DNA of 64,000 nt from contig NZ_JAHCMU010000001.1 of assembly GCF_018449435.1 (NCBI RefSeq), positions 316,473 to 380,472 on the forward strand, written 5' to 3'. How positions within the stretch are numbered: the stretch's first letter is position 1; the number at the start of each line of letters is the position of its first letter. A program made the translations under genes and the position numbers. The DNA comes from Flagellimonas sp. 389 (GTDB lineage: Bacteria > Bacteroidota > Bacteroidia > Flavobacteriales > Flavobacteriaceae). Of the stretch, positions 18,301 through 27,118 are shown piece by piece. The notes under the pieces were generated by a model that was not told the DNA's origin, ran no database searches, and saw only the letters and a program-made list of their open reading frames with translations.

Positions 18301-19425
18301 GTTAATCTGTGCTATCCAGATTTTACCATCCTCTGTTTTAGCAAATGCCTTTATATCATTGGTTTGAATACTGTTCCCAACATCCTCTTTTTTAATGGAT
18401 TTAAATTTATTGTAATGTTTATCAAAAAAACCGATACCATTTTCATAATATCCCAACCATAATCTATTTTCGTTGTCCAATAGAATCGACCAAACAGAAT
18501 CGGAACGAATGCTTTCACCATCTTGGGCATTATACCTGTAGTGTTTTACAACATTTCCGTTCATATCAAGAATAACCAGTCCTTCATTTTCCACGGCCAT
18601 AAACACATGATCCATTCCACTGGCAACAGCCATAATCGTTCGCTCTACAACATTTAATTTATGGAAAGACGTCCGAGCCTTTTTCAAATCTCCTTTAAAT
18701 ACGCCACTCTTTAAAGTCCCCGCCCATAGGTTTTCTCGCTCATCCAAATGCAATTTTGTCACGTGCAGAGATGAACCATCTTTGATAAGGGCCATATCTT
18801 CAATTTGTCCCTTTTGATGATATTTTTCCTGTTTTAATCCTTTATTCGTAGCGATATACAAATTTCCCTTTGTGGAAAACTGTAAATCAAGGATTGCGAT
18901 TCCAGTGGGCCCATAATTTTTCATGGAACTGTTCGCTACATTCAATTCCTTTATTCCATCATAGGTGCCTATTAAAAACCTATCCTCATATTGGGCAAAG
19001 CATAAAACATTGGAGTAATTATTAATTATTTTGCCGTTTTGTTTGTTTTCAAATCTATCGAAGGAATTCTGTTCCTCGTTGTACGTGCATAGTCCTGCAT
19101 CGGTTCCTATCCATAATTGTCCAGAATTATCAAGGAATAGCGAGTTTATAGAATTGCTGTTGACACTATTTGAATCTACTAAGTCATATCCATAGTAGTC
19201 ATAGGAAAATCCATTGAACTTGTAAAGTCCGGCTCCATCGGTTCCTATCCAAATAAAACCGTATTGATCCATTGTCATAGCAGTAATAGGGCGTTGAAAT
19301 ATATTTTCTTTGACTGAATCAAACTCCAAGGATTTAAAATCTATTTGGGCATCAATGCTAAACGTGCTTAAAAAAAGGATAAGTAGAATCGTAAGTTTGG
19401 ATAAATCTATTTTGACGTTTGCCAT
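15313..19425 (-). CDS. Hybrid two-component system sensor-regulator (HTCS)
   Basis: Single-chain sensor and transcription factor (1370 aa) that senses a glycan breakdown product in the periplasm and switches on its locus. The order is: signal peptide; two-component-regulator propeller repeats (IWIGTDGAGLYKFNG and many more, to about residue 660); a Y_Y_Y domain (about 700-780); and one membrane helix near 795-815. Then come HisKA with NISHEFRTPLTLI (about 860), HATPase with DNGPGID and GSTGVGLEMVKS, a receiver with IIITDVIMPLMDG, and a C-terminal AraC-type HTH. It lies upstream of the SusC/SusD genes on the same strand and is divergent from the lipoprotein-GH10-GH3 arm, so it can plausibly control both. 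Confidence 0.95.
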   Translation of the reverse strand: MANVKIDLSKLTILLILFLSTFSIDAQIDFKSLEFDSVKENIFQRPITAMTMDQYGFIWIGTDGAGLYKFNGFSYDYYGYDLVDSNSVNSNSINSLFLDNSGQLWIGTDAGLCTYNEEQNSFDRFENKQNGKIINNYSNVLCFAQYEDRFLIGTYDGIKELNVANSSMKNYGPTGIAILDLQFSTKGNLYIATNKGLKQEKYHQKGQIEDMALIKDGSSLHVTKLHLDERENLWAGTLKSGVFKGDLKKARTSFHKLNVVERTIMAVASGMDHVFMAVENEGLVILDMNGNVVKHYRYNAQDGESIRSDSVWSILLDNENRLWLGYYENGIGFFDKHYNKFKSIKKEDVGNSIQTNDIKAFAKTEDGKIWIAQINGLDILDTTTGHITNVHGQLESEYKGLKKGIYIEDVFVDSNGNVWIATWGEGIFLLKKGTKTFLNLTAENTSGVLRTNKVRCFTEDDIGRVWIGSFLEGVYYYDSKNELVKTPNGDSYTNSEVVQKDVKVLFHDSYGYIWIGTSSGLYHIEKQDKNDYVAVAHSTAISSKFGGHPSSNRILDIFETQDGTVWFGTNGGGLFSYDRGARDFERLELEGRDLTYVNAIFEPFKNELWLSSKQGVLKVNRETNDVIRFTTYDGLLENFLIDRAIIMDDNNQLYLGTKKGINSIDPENIVYNPYLVKPYLKDVKLFNKMIDPRDKNSPLTISGDTNAISLKHNQTVLTIDYGTISYTRPEKNEYAYFLEGFDETWNYVGAKTSATYTNLEPGTYTFKLKASNNDSIWNDASVILKIDVLPPWWKTIWAYLLYLLFLALLVFSIMYLYRKRVNERNTFRLERERRKQKVELQQQKLQFFTNISHEFRTPLTLIINPIQELIQLNEADFSKSVRQKHNIIHKNAERLSRLINELMDFRKLQSNKLQLKVSHFNLIKQTKNILSFFNEESKRRAMRLDLKYENINLEVWADSGMLDKILFNLLSNAFKVTPNEGRIQVNITAGKKKELPLVGEAPIPVVEISIKDNGPGIDQKDYKKIFKRFYQISELNKSYYGSTGVGLEMVKSFVELHKGVVEVNSELGKGSVFRVFLPFGKEFFSSDSYASIKEDKQVALTDLQLKSKPETYKIEDILSKKELKKKLLIVEDNVDLQDYLISIMEQDYELILASDGQEGWLKTMEHRPDIIITDVIMPLMDGIEFSRKVKNDPGLNQIPIVMLTAKELTKDRIKGMEAGAEAYLVKPFDTKELKVVMEQLLLKKERLLEQYANVPLANIERKEADLDNDFIQRVVGFVQENIENPSLNVEKLSSHLCLSRSQVYRKIKALTGLSPIEFIRRVRLERSRTLFQNDKNLNVSEVAHKVGFLSASYFTVCYKKQYGKLPKSGK

Positions 19426-19593
19426 CTATAGTTGAATTGAGTTCCCAAGAAAAAATATTTAAACCTTAGCAAAGATTAAATTTGTCGCATTTTAAGTTTC
19501 AAATGTTGCAAACAGCCTTTAAAAAACGCCTGTAGCTTAGTTGAAAGAAGTAAAAAGCTATATTGTCTTGTCTAAATTTAAAGAAAACTAATC

Positions 19594-20490
19594 ATGCGAC
19601 TGTTAATTCTAGGAATCCTTCTTATTTCTATTGTCTCTTGTAATCGAGAAGTTGAATTTGATGCCGTGCTGATGGAAGGTTCAGCTCCCACCCTAGTACA
19701 GGCCAATATTCAATTCAACAATGAGGAACCACCTTTTTTGGTCACCTTGACACCTACCGCAATTGGGGCAACGGCATTCGAAGTGCTATCGGGACTCCCA
19801 GGTGACACGTCAGTGCTCGTCGGCATTCAGCAGGAAGTCAATTTTTCCTACCCAGAATCCGATGAGAATTTCTTTGTGACCATAAGGGCAATAGCTCCCA
19901 ATGACTTGGTAACGGAAGAGCAATTTGAGGTAATTCCTCCAGAAGACCCATGCGAACCAATTTTTGGTGCACCAGTTACTTGGGACAGTGGTGGTGACCC
20001 TTCATTCTCATTTAGTTTTGGTAATATTGTGAATCCACCTGTGGTCGAAAACCCGGACCCATCAGGAGCTAATCCTGAAGTTTCAAACGTTCTTGAAATT
20101 GTTGATACTGGTGGCAATCCTTTTGATGGCTTTGGAGTTCAGATGACAGCTCCTGCTAATTTTAGCGCTGAAGATAAAATTGTAAGATTGTTATTTTGGT
20201 CGGAAGTAGAAGTCCCCGTTAGGTTAAATATGCAACAAGACCCAAATAACGAGACAGAACGTGAGGTTGAGGTAACCGTAGTCCATTCCGGTAATGGATG
20301 GGAAGAACTGCGCTTTGATTTTGTTACTGCCCTGGCCGGATTTACACCAGAAGGAGAAGCTCTTGGAATTCCTGATGGTGAAGGTGTAATACCCACTGGA
20401 GAATATATCCGTTTTCAAATGACGATAGGTGCCGGAGATGCAGAACTTGCAGGCACCTTCTATTTGGATAATGTTGGCGTCTGTCAATAA
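19594..20490 (+). CDS. Putative surface glycan-binding lipoprotein
   Basis: A 298-aa lipoprotein (signal ending LISIVSC) with no catalytic motif I can recognise. The first half (about residues 30-110) looks like a PKD/Ig-like domain. The second half (about 120-298) begins after a PCEP segment and reads as a beta-sandwich carbohydrate-binding-like domain, closing with TFYLDNVGVCQ. Such two-domain lipoproteins near SusC/SusD often act as surface glycan-binding proteins. It is divergent from the hybrid sensor (168 bp) and followed by a strong terminator. The C-terminal layout resembles the next gene, which ends QFDNVALVVK. Binding function is inferred. Confidence 0.7.
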   Translation: MRLLILGILLISIVSCNREVEFDAVLMEGSAPTLVQANIQFNNEEPPFLVTLTPTAIGATAFEVLSGLPGDTSVLVGIQQEVNFSYPESDENFFVTIRAIAPNDLVTEEQFEVIPPEDPCEPIFGAPVTWDSGGDPSFSFSFGNIVNPPVVENPDPSGANPEVSNVLEIVDTGGNPFDGFGVQMTAPANFSAEDKIVRLLFWSEVEVPVRLNMQQDPNNETEREVEVTVVHSGNGWEELRFDFVTALAGFTPEGEALGIPDGEGVIPTGEYIRFQMTIGAGDAELAGTFYLDNVGVCQ

Positions 20491-20798
20491 AACGATCCAA
20501 ATCAAACTTTTTAAACAAAAACCTCATCACATAAAATCATTTGGATGAGGTTTTTTGTTGTACTCATAAACTGAAATTAAAGTAAGTATGTACCAAAAAA
20601 ATTAAAGACATCTTGTAGCTCGTTTTTCAAAAAAGGGAGTCCCAGTGCAATAATGATCGGACAATCCCTAAAAGAAAATCAGGATTTAAAATGACAAACT
20701 TACATTATACATCAAATTTTATAATTATCGCTACAAATAACCTTTGTTCATAAACCATCTAAAAATACTTTTGACACTCACTGATCAAAACACAGCTA
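20491..20798. other. Intergenic region before the xylanase arm
   Basis: 308 bp holding a terminator at its left end and presumably the promoter for the secreted protein-GH10-GH3 genes at its right. Near 20738-20748 there is AACCTTTGTTC, close to but not matching TAnnTTTG. I see no gene or repeat in it. Confidence 0.5.
20518..20556 (+). terminator. Strong rho-independent terminator
   Basis: AAAACCTCATC (20518-20528) pairs perfectly with GATGAGGTTTT (20544-20554), followed by further T. The A/T flanks make it potentially bidirectional. It lies 28 bp after the lipoprotein stop codon. Confidence 0.88.
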
Positions 20799-21416
20799 AT
20801 GCACTTAAAAAACACAACTACGACACTATTTCTTTTGACGCTATTCTCTGCCTGGTTTACTTATGCGCAAACAGAAAAAGTGTATCCCATAACCAACTTT
20901 GATGGAGATGGCATATTACCCAACGCTTGGCAATCCTATGGAGATGTTGGTTCCCATGGTGTAAAAAAAGGAACTTCTGAAAGTGATGGTAAGTATTTTG
21001 AACTGGTATGGAGCGGCGACACTTCTGAAGGTTATATTGTGAGCCAATCCGATATAACCTCCCACATAATACCTAAAAAGAAGCTAAAGGGCAAAACCGT
21101 AAATGATGTCTTTCTTAGAATGGACGTAAATTGTGGGGATGCCCCAGGTACAATTATGAACCTAATTTTAGTGGATGGCCCAAATGATTGTTGCGAAGAT
21201 GAAGTCAATTGGCTGTACTCCTTCAAAAAAAATACCTGCGATTGGGAAACGATAGAAATCAATTTGGGTGATTTTGGATATGCTTATAATCCGTCGAATC
21301 AGGACAAGGATATTGATATCACAAAAATTGCCAGAGTGAAAGTGAGTACTGATATCTCTGGAGGTGCTTCCAAACAAACATTCCAGTTCGATAATGTGGC
21401 ACTAGTGGTCAAATAA
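20799..21416 (+). CDS. Secreted beta-sandwich protein, putative carbohydrate-binding
   Basis: A 205-aa exported protein with an ordinary signal peptide cleaved around FTYAQ. The mature part is a single domain with many aromatic residues (NAWQSYGDVGSHG, YFELVWSGD) and an end strand FQFDNVALVV typical of jelly-roll carbohydrate-binding modules. Paired cysteines (DCCEDE and others) could stabilise it. There is no catalytic signature that I recognise. GH10 starts 31 bp downstream, so both should be co-expressed. It may present xylan to the xylanase or act as a free CBM-like protein; this is inference. Confidence 0.65.
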   Translation: MHLKNTTTTLFLLTLFSAWFTYAQTEKVYPITNFDGDGILPNAWQSYGDVGSHGVKKGTSESDGKYFELVWSGDTSEGYIVSQSDITSHIIPKKKLKGKTVNDVFLRMDVNCGDAPGTIMNLILVDGPNDCCEDEVNWLYSFKKNTCDWETIEINLGDFGYAYNPSNQDKDIDITKIARVKVSTDISGGASKQTFQFDNVALVVK

Positions 21417-21447
21417 GGGTTTCTTAAATCAAAAATGTGCACCACTA

Positions 21448-22566
21448 ATGACAACAAAACATATATTGAACGTATTAACTGGCCTATTACTTCTTACCTC
21501 ACTGTTTAGTACCAGAAGTAGAGGTGTCGATAAAGGATTGTCCCAAACCTTGAATATTGTTACCGTAGCTGAAACTAAATCCCTACAAGAAGTAACTTTA
21601 AAATCAGCAGCTCAGGATTTTTTAGTGGGTGTCGCCGTCAACCCATTGCGGGTAAAAGACAGTATGTACAAGAAATTCTATAGGCAAGAGTTTAATAGCA
21701 TTACTGCAGAAAATGCAATGAAAATGAAAAGTATTTTAAAAGGAATTGATTCCAATGGAAACCTTATTTATGATTGGACTCGTTCTGATATCATCGTGGA
21801 TTTTGCAGAATCAAATAATATAAATGTCCATGGGCATGCCTTGATTTGGCATGAAAGCATACCAGATTTTTTACAAGGCTTTAGCGGTACAAATAAAGAG
21901 TTTGAGTTACTGATTAAAACGTATGTAACCGATGTTGTAACCAGATATAAAGGAAAAGTGGGTTCATGGGATGTGGTTAACGAAGCAATTGGAGATAACA
22001 CCTCCACTTTGCGTAATTCACTGTTTCTAGAACGAATGGGTGAAGATTATGTAAAAAAATGTTTTCAATATGCTCGAAACGCCGATGCTTCCGTCAAATT
22101 ACTTTATAATGACTACAACCTAGTTTCCGACCAAAAAAAACAAGAAGGCACCTTTGCCTTAATAGATCATTTAAAAAAGAACAACTTGATAGATGGTGTT
22201 GGGTATCAAATGCACATCAATTTTGATGCTCCCAGCAAATCAGAAATCCAATCTGCAACCAATCAAATCGTAAAAAGAAAGCTGTTGGTACATTTTTCCG
22301 AACTGGATGTAAAGGTCAACCCAAATGGCAATATAAATCAGTTTTCAAAACAAAGAGCTTTGGCCCAACGAAACAAAGTACAGGATGTAGTAAGTGTATA
22401 TAATGATATTCCAAAAGCGTATAAATATGCTTTGACTATTTGGGGCCTCAAGGACAATGACTCATGGATCATAACTCGATATGGAAACAAGGACTGGCCC
22501 CTTCTATTTGATGATTCTTTTACAAAAAAAGAAGCCTATCAAGGTTTTATTGATGCATTGGATTAA
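21448..22566 (+). CDS. GH10 endo-beta-1,4-xylanase
   Basis: Hydrolyses internal beta-1,4-xylosidic bonds of xylan. The 372-aa protein has a signal peptide-like start and a complete GH10 barrel: NSITAENAMKMKSI, HGHALIWHE (residues 128-136), acid/base E179 in WDVVNEA and nucleophile E285 in FSELDVKV. The C-terminal WGLKDNDSWI is conserved in the family. No extra binding module is present; the preceding small secreted protein may supply that role. It lies between that protein and the GH3 gene on the same strand. This gene is the main evidence that the locus targets xylan. Confidence 0.95.
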   Translation: MTTKHILNVLTGLLLLTSLFSTRSRGVDKGLSQTLNIVTVAETKSLQEVTLKSAAQDFLVGVAVNPLRVKDSMYKKFYRQEFNSITAENAMKMKSILKGIDSNGNLIYDWTRSDIIVDFAESNNINVHGHALIWHESIPDFLQGFSGTNKEFELLIKTYVTDVVTRYKGKVGSWDVVNEAIGDNTSTLRNSLFLERMGEDYVKKCFQYARNADASVKLLYNDYNLVSDQKKQEGTFALIDHLKKNNLIDGVGYQMHINFDAPSKSEIQSATNQIVKRKLLVHFSELDVKVNPNGNINQFSKQRALAQRNKVQDVVSVYNDIPKAYKYALTIWGLKDNDSWIITRYGNKDWPLLFDDSFTKKEAYQGFIDALD

Positions 22567-22646
22567 CGCTCAAGTGACCATAGCTGTTTAAAAACTAAAG
22601 TAATGTACAAACAATTGAATTCTCAAAATCCTTATAAAAAATAGCA

Positions 22647-25304
22647 ATGAACTTTATTAGAATCATATGTCAGCTTGTATTTATTTTATGTGTTGTTTCT
22701 AGCTGTTCGGACACCAAATCAAAAAGTAGAGCAAGCGGTCAGGAAAAAAGTAACCCTCCTAACTTTAAGAAAAAGGCAAAGGAGCTCATAGCAGCAATGA
22801 CCCTAGAGGAAAAGGTATCTCAAATGAATTATGAATCTCCTGCCATAGCAAGATTGGGCATTCCTCAATACAATTGGTGGAATGAATGCTTACATGGCGT
22901 AGCTAGGGCAGGAAGGGCTACAGTTTTCCCACAAGCTATTGGATTGGCAGCCACTTTTGACAAAAATCAAATGACCAAAATTTCCGAAGCAATTTCTGAT
23001 GAGGCTCGGGCCAAGCACCATGAATTTGCTGCAAGAGGCAAACGGGGAATTTACCAGGGACTCACTTTTTGGACGCCCAACATTAATATTTTTAGAGATC
23101 CTCGTTGGGGACGTGGTATGGAAACTTATGGTGAGGACCCATATTTAGCAGGTGAATTGGCAGTTCGTTTCATTAAGGGGTTACAAGGAGATGACCCCCA
23201 TTATCTAAAACTTGTGGCCACGGCCAAACATTTTGCGGTACACAGCGGCCCTGAAATAGATCGTCATCGGTTTGATGCCACACCCAGCCCACAAGATTTT
23301 TTAAACACGTACAGCCCCCATTTTGAAAAAGTAGTAAAAGAAGCTGATGTTTACTCCATCATGTGTGCCTACAACAGTTACCATGGAATGCCCTGTTGTG
23401 GAAACCAAGAATTAAGCAGTTTGTTACGAGACGATTGGGGATTTAATGGATACATTGTATCCGATTGTTGGGCCATAAAAGATTTTTATGATAAAGGTAC
23501 CCATGAAATAAGTGCCGATGCCAAAGAGGCGTCTGCCGTGGCAGTAAAGGCGGGAACAGATTTAAACTGCGGTGATTCCTACCCTGCTTTGGTCGAAGCG
23601 GTAAAAAGTGGACTCATTAAACAAGAAGAACTCGATGTTTCCTTGGAGCGGTTACTGATTGCACGTCTTAAATTAGGCTTATTTGCACCAGAAGGGGCCG
23701 TTAAATATGAAAGCATATCTTATGATGTAGTAGATTCCGAAAACCACAAGCTTTTGGCTTTGCAGACTGCCCGTAAATCTATGGTCCTGTTAAAAAACGA
23801 AAATAATACACTTCCGTTGAACAAGGACAAGGTTAAAAGAATTGCGGTCATCGGTTCAAATGCGGATGATCTGGAAGTGCTGTTAGGCAATTACAATGGA
23901 TATCCTACGGAACCGGTTACACCTTTGAAAGGTATCAAACAGAAACTACCCAATGCCAAAGTATCCTATGCAGTAGGCTGTAAATTGGCTGAAGGCCTTC
24001 CAATATTTGAAGCCATACCACAGTCTGTTTTGTTTACGGACAATTCAGGAGAAGTTACAGGATTAAAGGGCGAATACTTTGATAACATTTCCTTTGAAGG
24101 GCACCCAAAGCACACGAGAATTGACAAAACAGTCAATTTTACATGGAGGACCACCCCTCCCTTTGAAGACATGGACTATGATACCTATTCAGTGCGATGG
24201 ACGGGCGTGCTTTCTGTTGACAAGACTGGAAACTATGCCTTAGGAGGAGAAGCTTTTTCCTCTATGAAGCTCTTTCTTGATGACCAATTGCTAATCCAAA
24301 GACAAGATGTACATCATCCAAAAAAAATATATGAATATGTGAAATTGGAAGCAGGTAAAAAGTATAAACTTCGTTTTGAATGTGTACAAGATAATACAGA
24401 TCATTCCATCATGCGTTTGTTATGGGAGTCTCCAAAAGACAACATAGAAGAAGAGGCCGTTGCTATAGCAAAAGAATCAGACGTAGTGATTCTATGTATG
24501 GGTATCAGTCCTTTGTTGGAAGGTGAAGAAATGAAAGTAAAAGTAGACGGTTTCTCTGGAGGTGATCGTGTGCATACTAAATTACCCAAAACCCAGACCG
24601 AATTGATAAAAAAAATAAAGGCTTTGGGGAAACCCACCATTTTGGTATTGCTAAATGGCAGTGCACTATCCATTAATTGGGAAAATGACAATATTCCGGC
24701 TATTCTTGAAGCATGGTATCCCGGACAAGCAGGTGGTACAGCAATAGCCGATGTAATCTTTGGAGATTATAACCCTGCCGGGAGGTTACCTGTGACATTT
24801 TATAAAGATATTGGCGATATACCACCATTTAGTAATTATGAGATGAAGGGAAAGACCTACCGTTACTTCAAAGGAGACCCTTTGTATGAATTTGGATACG
24901 GGTTAAGTTATTCTACCTTTAAGTATAGTAATTTTCAAGTACCCGAAAATCTTGAAGCAGGCAATGACATCACTGTAAGAGTGGATGTTGAAAATACCGG
25001 GACATTGGATGGAGAAGAAGTAGTTCAAATTTATGTTCAAAATCCCAATGCGGATACATATAATCCGCACAAAACTTTAGCAGCATTCGAAAGAATTGCA
25101 TTTAAAGCCGGAGAAAAGAAAACTTTGACCTTCAAAATAAACAGTGAACAGTTAAGTAATGTAAACAAAGAAGGAGATAAAGTCGTAACTCCAGGGCAAT
25201 ATCTTATTTCAGTGGGTGGGGCACAACCTTCAAAACATAGAATAGAAAAAAAATCCGTTGTTGTTAAAAGAATCAATATCTCTGGTAATACAGTAAAAGT
25301 ATAA
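22647..25304 (+). CDS. GH3 beta-xylosidase/beta-glucosidase with inserted PA14 domain
   Basis: Exo-acting enzyme releasing terminal xylose or glucose from oligosaccharides. The 885-aa lipoprotein (signal ending VVSSC) contains YNWWNECLHGVARAG, a motif of xylosidase-type GH3. The nucleophile is D273 in GYIVSDCW, and KHFAVHSGPE also lies in the (beta/alpha)8 domain. A PA14 domain is inserted in the second domain (about residues 470-600, GEYFDN ... RWTGVL). A fibronectin III-like domain closes the chain. It sits 80 bp after the GH10 gene. Together, endo-xylanase plus exo-enzyme predict xylooligosaccharide processing. Confidence 0.93.
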   Translation: MNFIRIICQLVFILCVVSSCSDTKSKSRASGQEKSNPPNFKKKAKELIAAMTLEEKVSQMNYESPAIARLGIPQYNWWNECLHGVARAGRATVFPQAIGLAATFDKNQMTKISEAISDEARAKHHEFAARGKRGIYQGLTFWTPNINIFRDPRWGRGMETYGEDPYLAGELAVRFIKGLQGDDPHYLKLVATAKHFAVHSGPEIDRHRFDATPSPQDFLNTYSPHFEKVVKEADVYSIMCAYNSYHGMPCCGNQELSSLLRDDWGFNGYIVSDCWAIKDFYDKGTHEISADAKEASAVAVKAGTDLNCGDSYPALVEAVKSGLIKQEELDVSLERLLIARLKLGLFAPEGAVKYESISYDVVDSENHKLLALQTARKSMVLLKNENNTLPLNKDKVKRIAVIGSNADDLEVLLGNYNGYPTEPVTPLKGIKQKLPNAKVSYAVGCKLAEGLPIFEAIPQSVLFTDNSGEVTGLKGEYFDNISFEGHPKHTRIDKTVNFTWRTTPPFEDMDYDTYSVRWTGVLSVDKTGNYALGGEAFSSMKLFLDDQLLIQRQDVHHPKKIYEYVKLEAGKKYKLRFECVQDNTDHSIMRLLWESPKDNIEEEAVAIAKESDVVILCMGISPLLEGEEMKVKVDGFSGGDRVHTKLPKTQTELIKKIKALGKPTILVLLNGSALSINWENDNIPAILEAWYPGQAGGTAIADVIFGDYNPAGRLPVTFYKDIGDIPPFSNYEMKGKTYRYFKGDPLYEFGYGLSYSTFKYSNFQVPENLEAGNDITVRVDVENTGTLDGEEVVQIYVQNPNADTYNPHKTLAAFERIAFKAGEKKTLTFKINSEQLSNVNKEGDKVVTPGQYLISVGGAQPSKHRIEKKSVVVKRINISGNTVKV

Positions 25305-25838
25305 CCAATTTTCTTATGTTCAATCCGACTTTTTAAAGTGTTTAAAAATAGTGAAGTTTAACAATTCTTGATGCCAGCAAGAAAAAGTTATGATATTATA
25401 GATGTTATTCTATCGGCTTTACGTATTGTAATTGTTATAGGAACCCTAGCATATTTTACCTAAAAAAGACAATAACGAGTCCGCCATAGTGATGGTTATT
25501 AGATTAGCCAATTCCAACAGAATAGAATCGGAAATATGCGACTATGATACAAGGCTGATAGTATTAAGCAAGCATAATGAACTGTCAAATGTAATGGCGG
25601 CTTACAATCGGGTAAACTTTTTGGTGCAGGTACTGCTACATCATAAGAACTATATACTAATTTATTGACCCAACCTTTTCTTATTTTTCAGAAAACAGGC
25701 TTTCTATTTCTTATGTCATGTTAAGCTGGGTATATAAAATCGTTTGAAATCAGGATACAAACACTTTAATTAAGAAATGTTTATTGTTTCAAAACATTTA
25801 AAATTGAAGTTTATACAAGATCTTTGTAAAAAACAACC
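25305..25838. other. Gene-poor stretch with short coding remnants
   Basis: 534 bp between GH3 and galK without a credible full gene. A 30-codon frame at 25371-25463 encodes a hydrophobic helix (SALRIVIVIGTLAYFT). A second frame near 25492-25668 encodes about 58 residues (RLANSNRIESEICDYDTRLI and on) with no start context and no recognisable family. Both look like decayed ends of former genes. An inverted repeat near 25775-25799 is listed separately. Confidence 0.45.
25775..25799. promoter_or_regulatory. Inverted repeat upstream of galK
   Basis: AAATGTTT (25775-25782) and AAACATTT (25792-25799) form a perfect 8-bp inverted repeat with a 9-bp spacer, about 40 bp before the galK start codon. 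Its position fits an operator, possibly for the LacI-type protein encoded downstream. A/T-rich composition raises the chance level. Confidence 0.35.
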
Positions 25839-26972
25839 ATGGACCATTCCTCAAAGACTTCTGTTACCGTTAAGTCTCCCGGAAGAATCAACCTGATCGG
25901 GGAACACATTGATTATAACGATGGTTTTGTATTGCCAGCGGCAATTGACAAGAGCATGCATATGACCATTACGACCAATGGCAATAAAAACCGTTGCACC
26001 ATTAAAAGCAAGGGATTTGATAGCATTTTAGTGGTCAATCTGGAAAATCTTGGTAAAGGCACGGAAGGATGGCACGATTATATTTTGGGCGTAATCGCCG
26101 AAATCCAAAAACTGACCAATAAGCTGAAGGGCTTTGATTGCGAAATGCACAGCGATATTCCCGTGGGTTCTGGAGTAAGCTCTTCTGCTGCCCTTGAATG
26201 CGGCCTTGCTTATGGGCTCAATGAGCTTTTTAAACTAGGACTTAATAAATGGCAACTCATTAAAATAGGACAAAATGCAGAGCATAATTTTGTAGGGACC
26301 CAATGTGGTATTATGGACCAGTTCGCTTCGGTTATGGGGAAAAATGGACATGTAATGCTTTTGGATTGCCGTTCCCTCGATTTTGAATACATATCCATGG
26401 GCATTGAACCATATCGACTGTTACTTCTGAACACCAATGTTTCGCATAACCTGTCCACTGGAGAGTACAATATACGTAGGCAGCAATGCGAAAAAGGACT
26501 GGGTATGCTGGTCAAGCGATTTGGTATCGATGCATCCTTTAGAAGCGTAACCTTTAAAATGATCGATGAAGCAAAAAATGAGCTAGGTGTACTACTTCAT
26601 AAGCGATGTTCCTATGTTGTTGAAGAAATCGCAAGGGTTTTGGAAGCGGTAGAGTCACTAAAAAGAAATGATCTTAAAGCAATGGGGAAACTCATGTACC
26701 TAACCCATGAAGGTTTAAGTAAAAAATATGAAGTAAGTTGCCCAGAATTGGATTTTTTGGTCGAACTTACAAAGAACGAGCCCCAGATTCTGGGAGCACG
26801 AATGATGGGCGGAGGTTTTGGTGGTTGTACATTAAATTTGATTCATAAGGATGCTATTGAACAATTTATCAAAAAGGCTGCAAGGGCTTATAAGGATGAG
26901 TTCAGTATTGAGCTATCACATTTTCAAACCTTGCCAAGCCAAGGAACCATACTTGTAAACGATACGATATGA
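25839..26972 (+). CDS. galK: Galactokinase
   Basis: Cytoplasmic GHMP-family kinase (377 aa) converting galactose and ATP to galactose-1-phosphate, first step of the Leloir pathway. The GalK signature SPGRINLIGEHIDYNDG lies at residues 13-29. The phosphate-binding PVGSGVSSSAALE is near 109-121, and MGGGFGGC lies near the C-terminus, all intact. The stop overlaps an ATG (ATGA at 26969-26972) that begins a short galT-like remnant, showing that this was once a galK-galT operon. A LacI-type regulator follows. Expression may be linked to release of galactose side chains from hemicellulose. Confidence 0.95.
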   Translation: MDHSSKTSVTVKSPGRINLIGEHIDYNDGFVLPAAIDKSMHMTITTNGNKNRCTIKSKGFDSILVVNLENLGKGTEGWHDYILGVIAEIQKLTNKLKGFDCEMHSDIPVGSGVSSSAALECGLAYGLNELFKLGLNKWQLIKIGQNAEHNFVGTQCGIMDQFASVMGKNGHVMLLDCRSLDFEYISMGIEPYRLLLLNTNVSHNLSTGEYNIRRQQCEKGLGMLVKRFGIDASFRSVTFKMIDEAKNELGVLLHKRCSYVVEEIARVLEAVESLKRNDLKAMGKLMYLTHEGLSKKYEVSCPELDFLVELTKNEPQILGARMMGGGFGGCTLNLIHKDAIEQFIKKAARAYKDEFSIELSHFQTLPSQGTILVNDTI

Positions 26973-27112
26973 AACTTAATGAACTATCTTGTAGACGACC
27001 CAATATTCTCATAGCAGAGTGGGTATTGGTCTCGTCACAACAGAATATTACAATGGAGCAATCAGCTGGTATACTTAAAAATCCTCCAACAGCGCATTTT
27101 TCCAAATCATAA
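26969..27112 (+). pseudogene. galT N-terminal remnant (galactose-1-phosphate uridylyltransferase)
   Basis: A 47-codon frame starting in the galK stop (ATGA overlap). It reads MKLNELSCRRPNILIAEWVL then VSS, closely following the family N-terminus HRRxNxLTGEWVLVSPHR. After that point the usual KRPWQG continuation is missing, the reading drifts and stops at 27110-27112. No further galT sequence is seen before the LacI gene. I infer deletion of nearly the whole gene leaving its translationally coupled start. The alternative is a chance small ORF, but the RR-N-I-L-EWVLVS match makes that less likely. Confidence 0.6.
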
Positions 27113-27118
27113 TTGCGT

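Noticed and set aside
19530..19555. Sequence resembling a tRNA 5' part (GCCTGTAGCTTAGTTGAAAG)
   Set aside because: No anticodon arm, T-arm or acceptor partner follows; a chance D-arm-like match.
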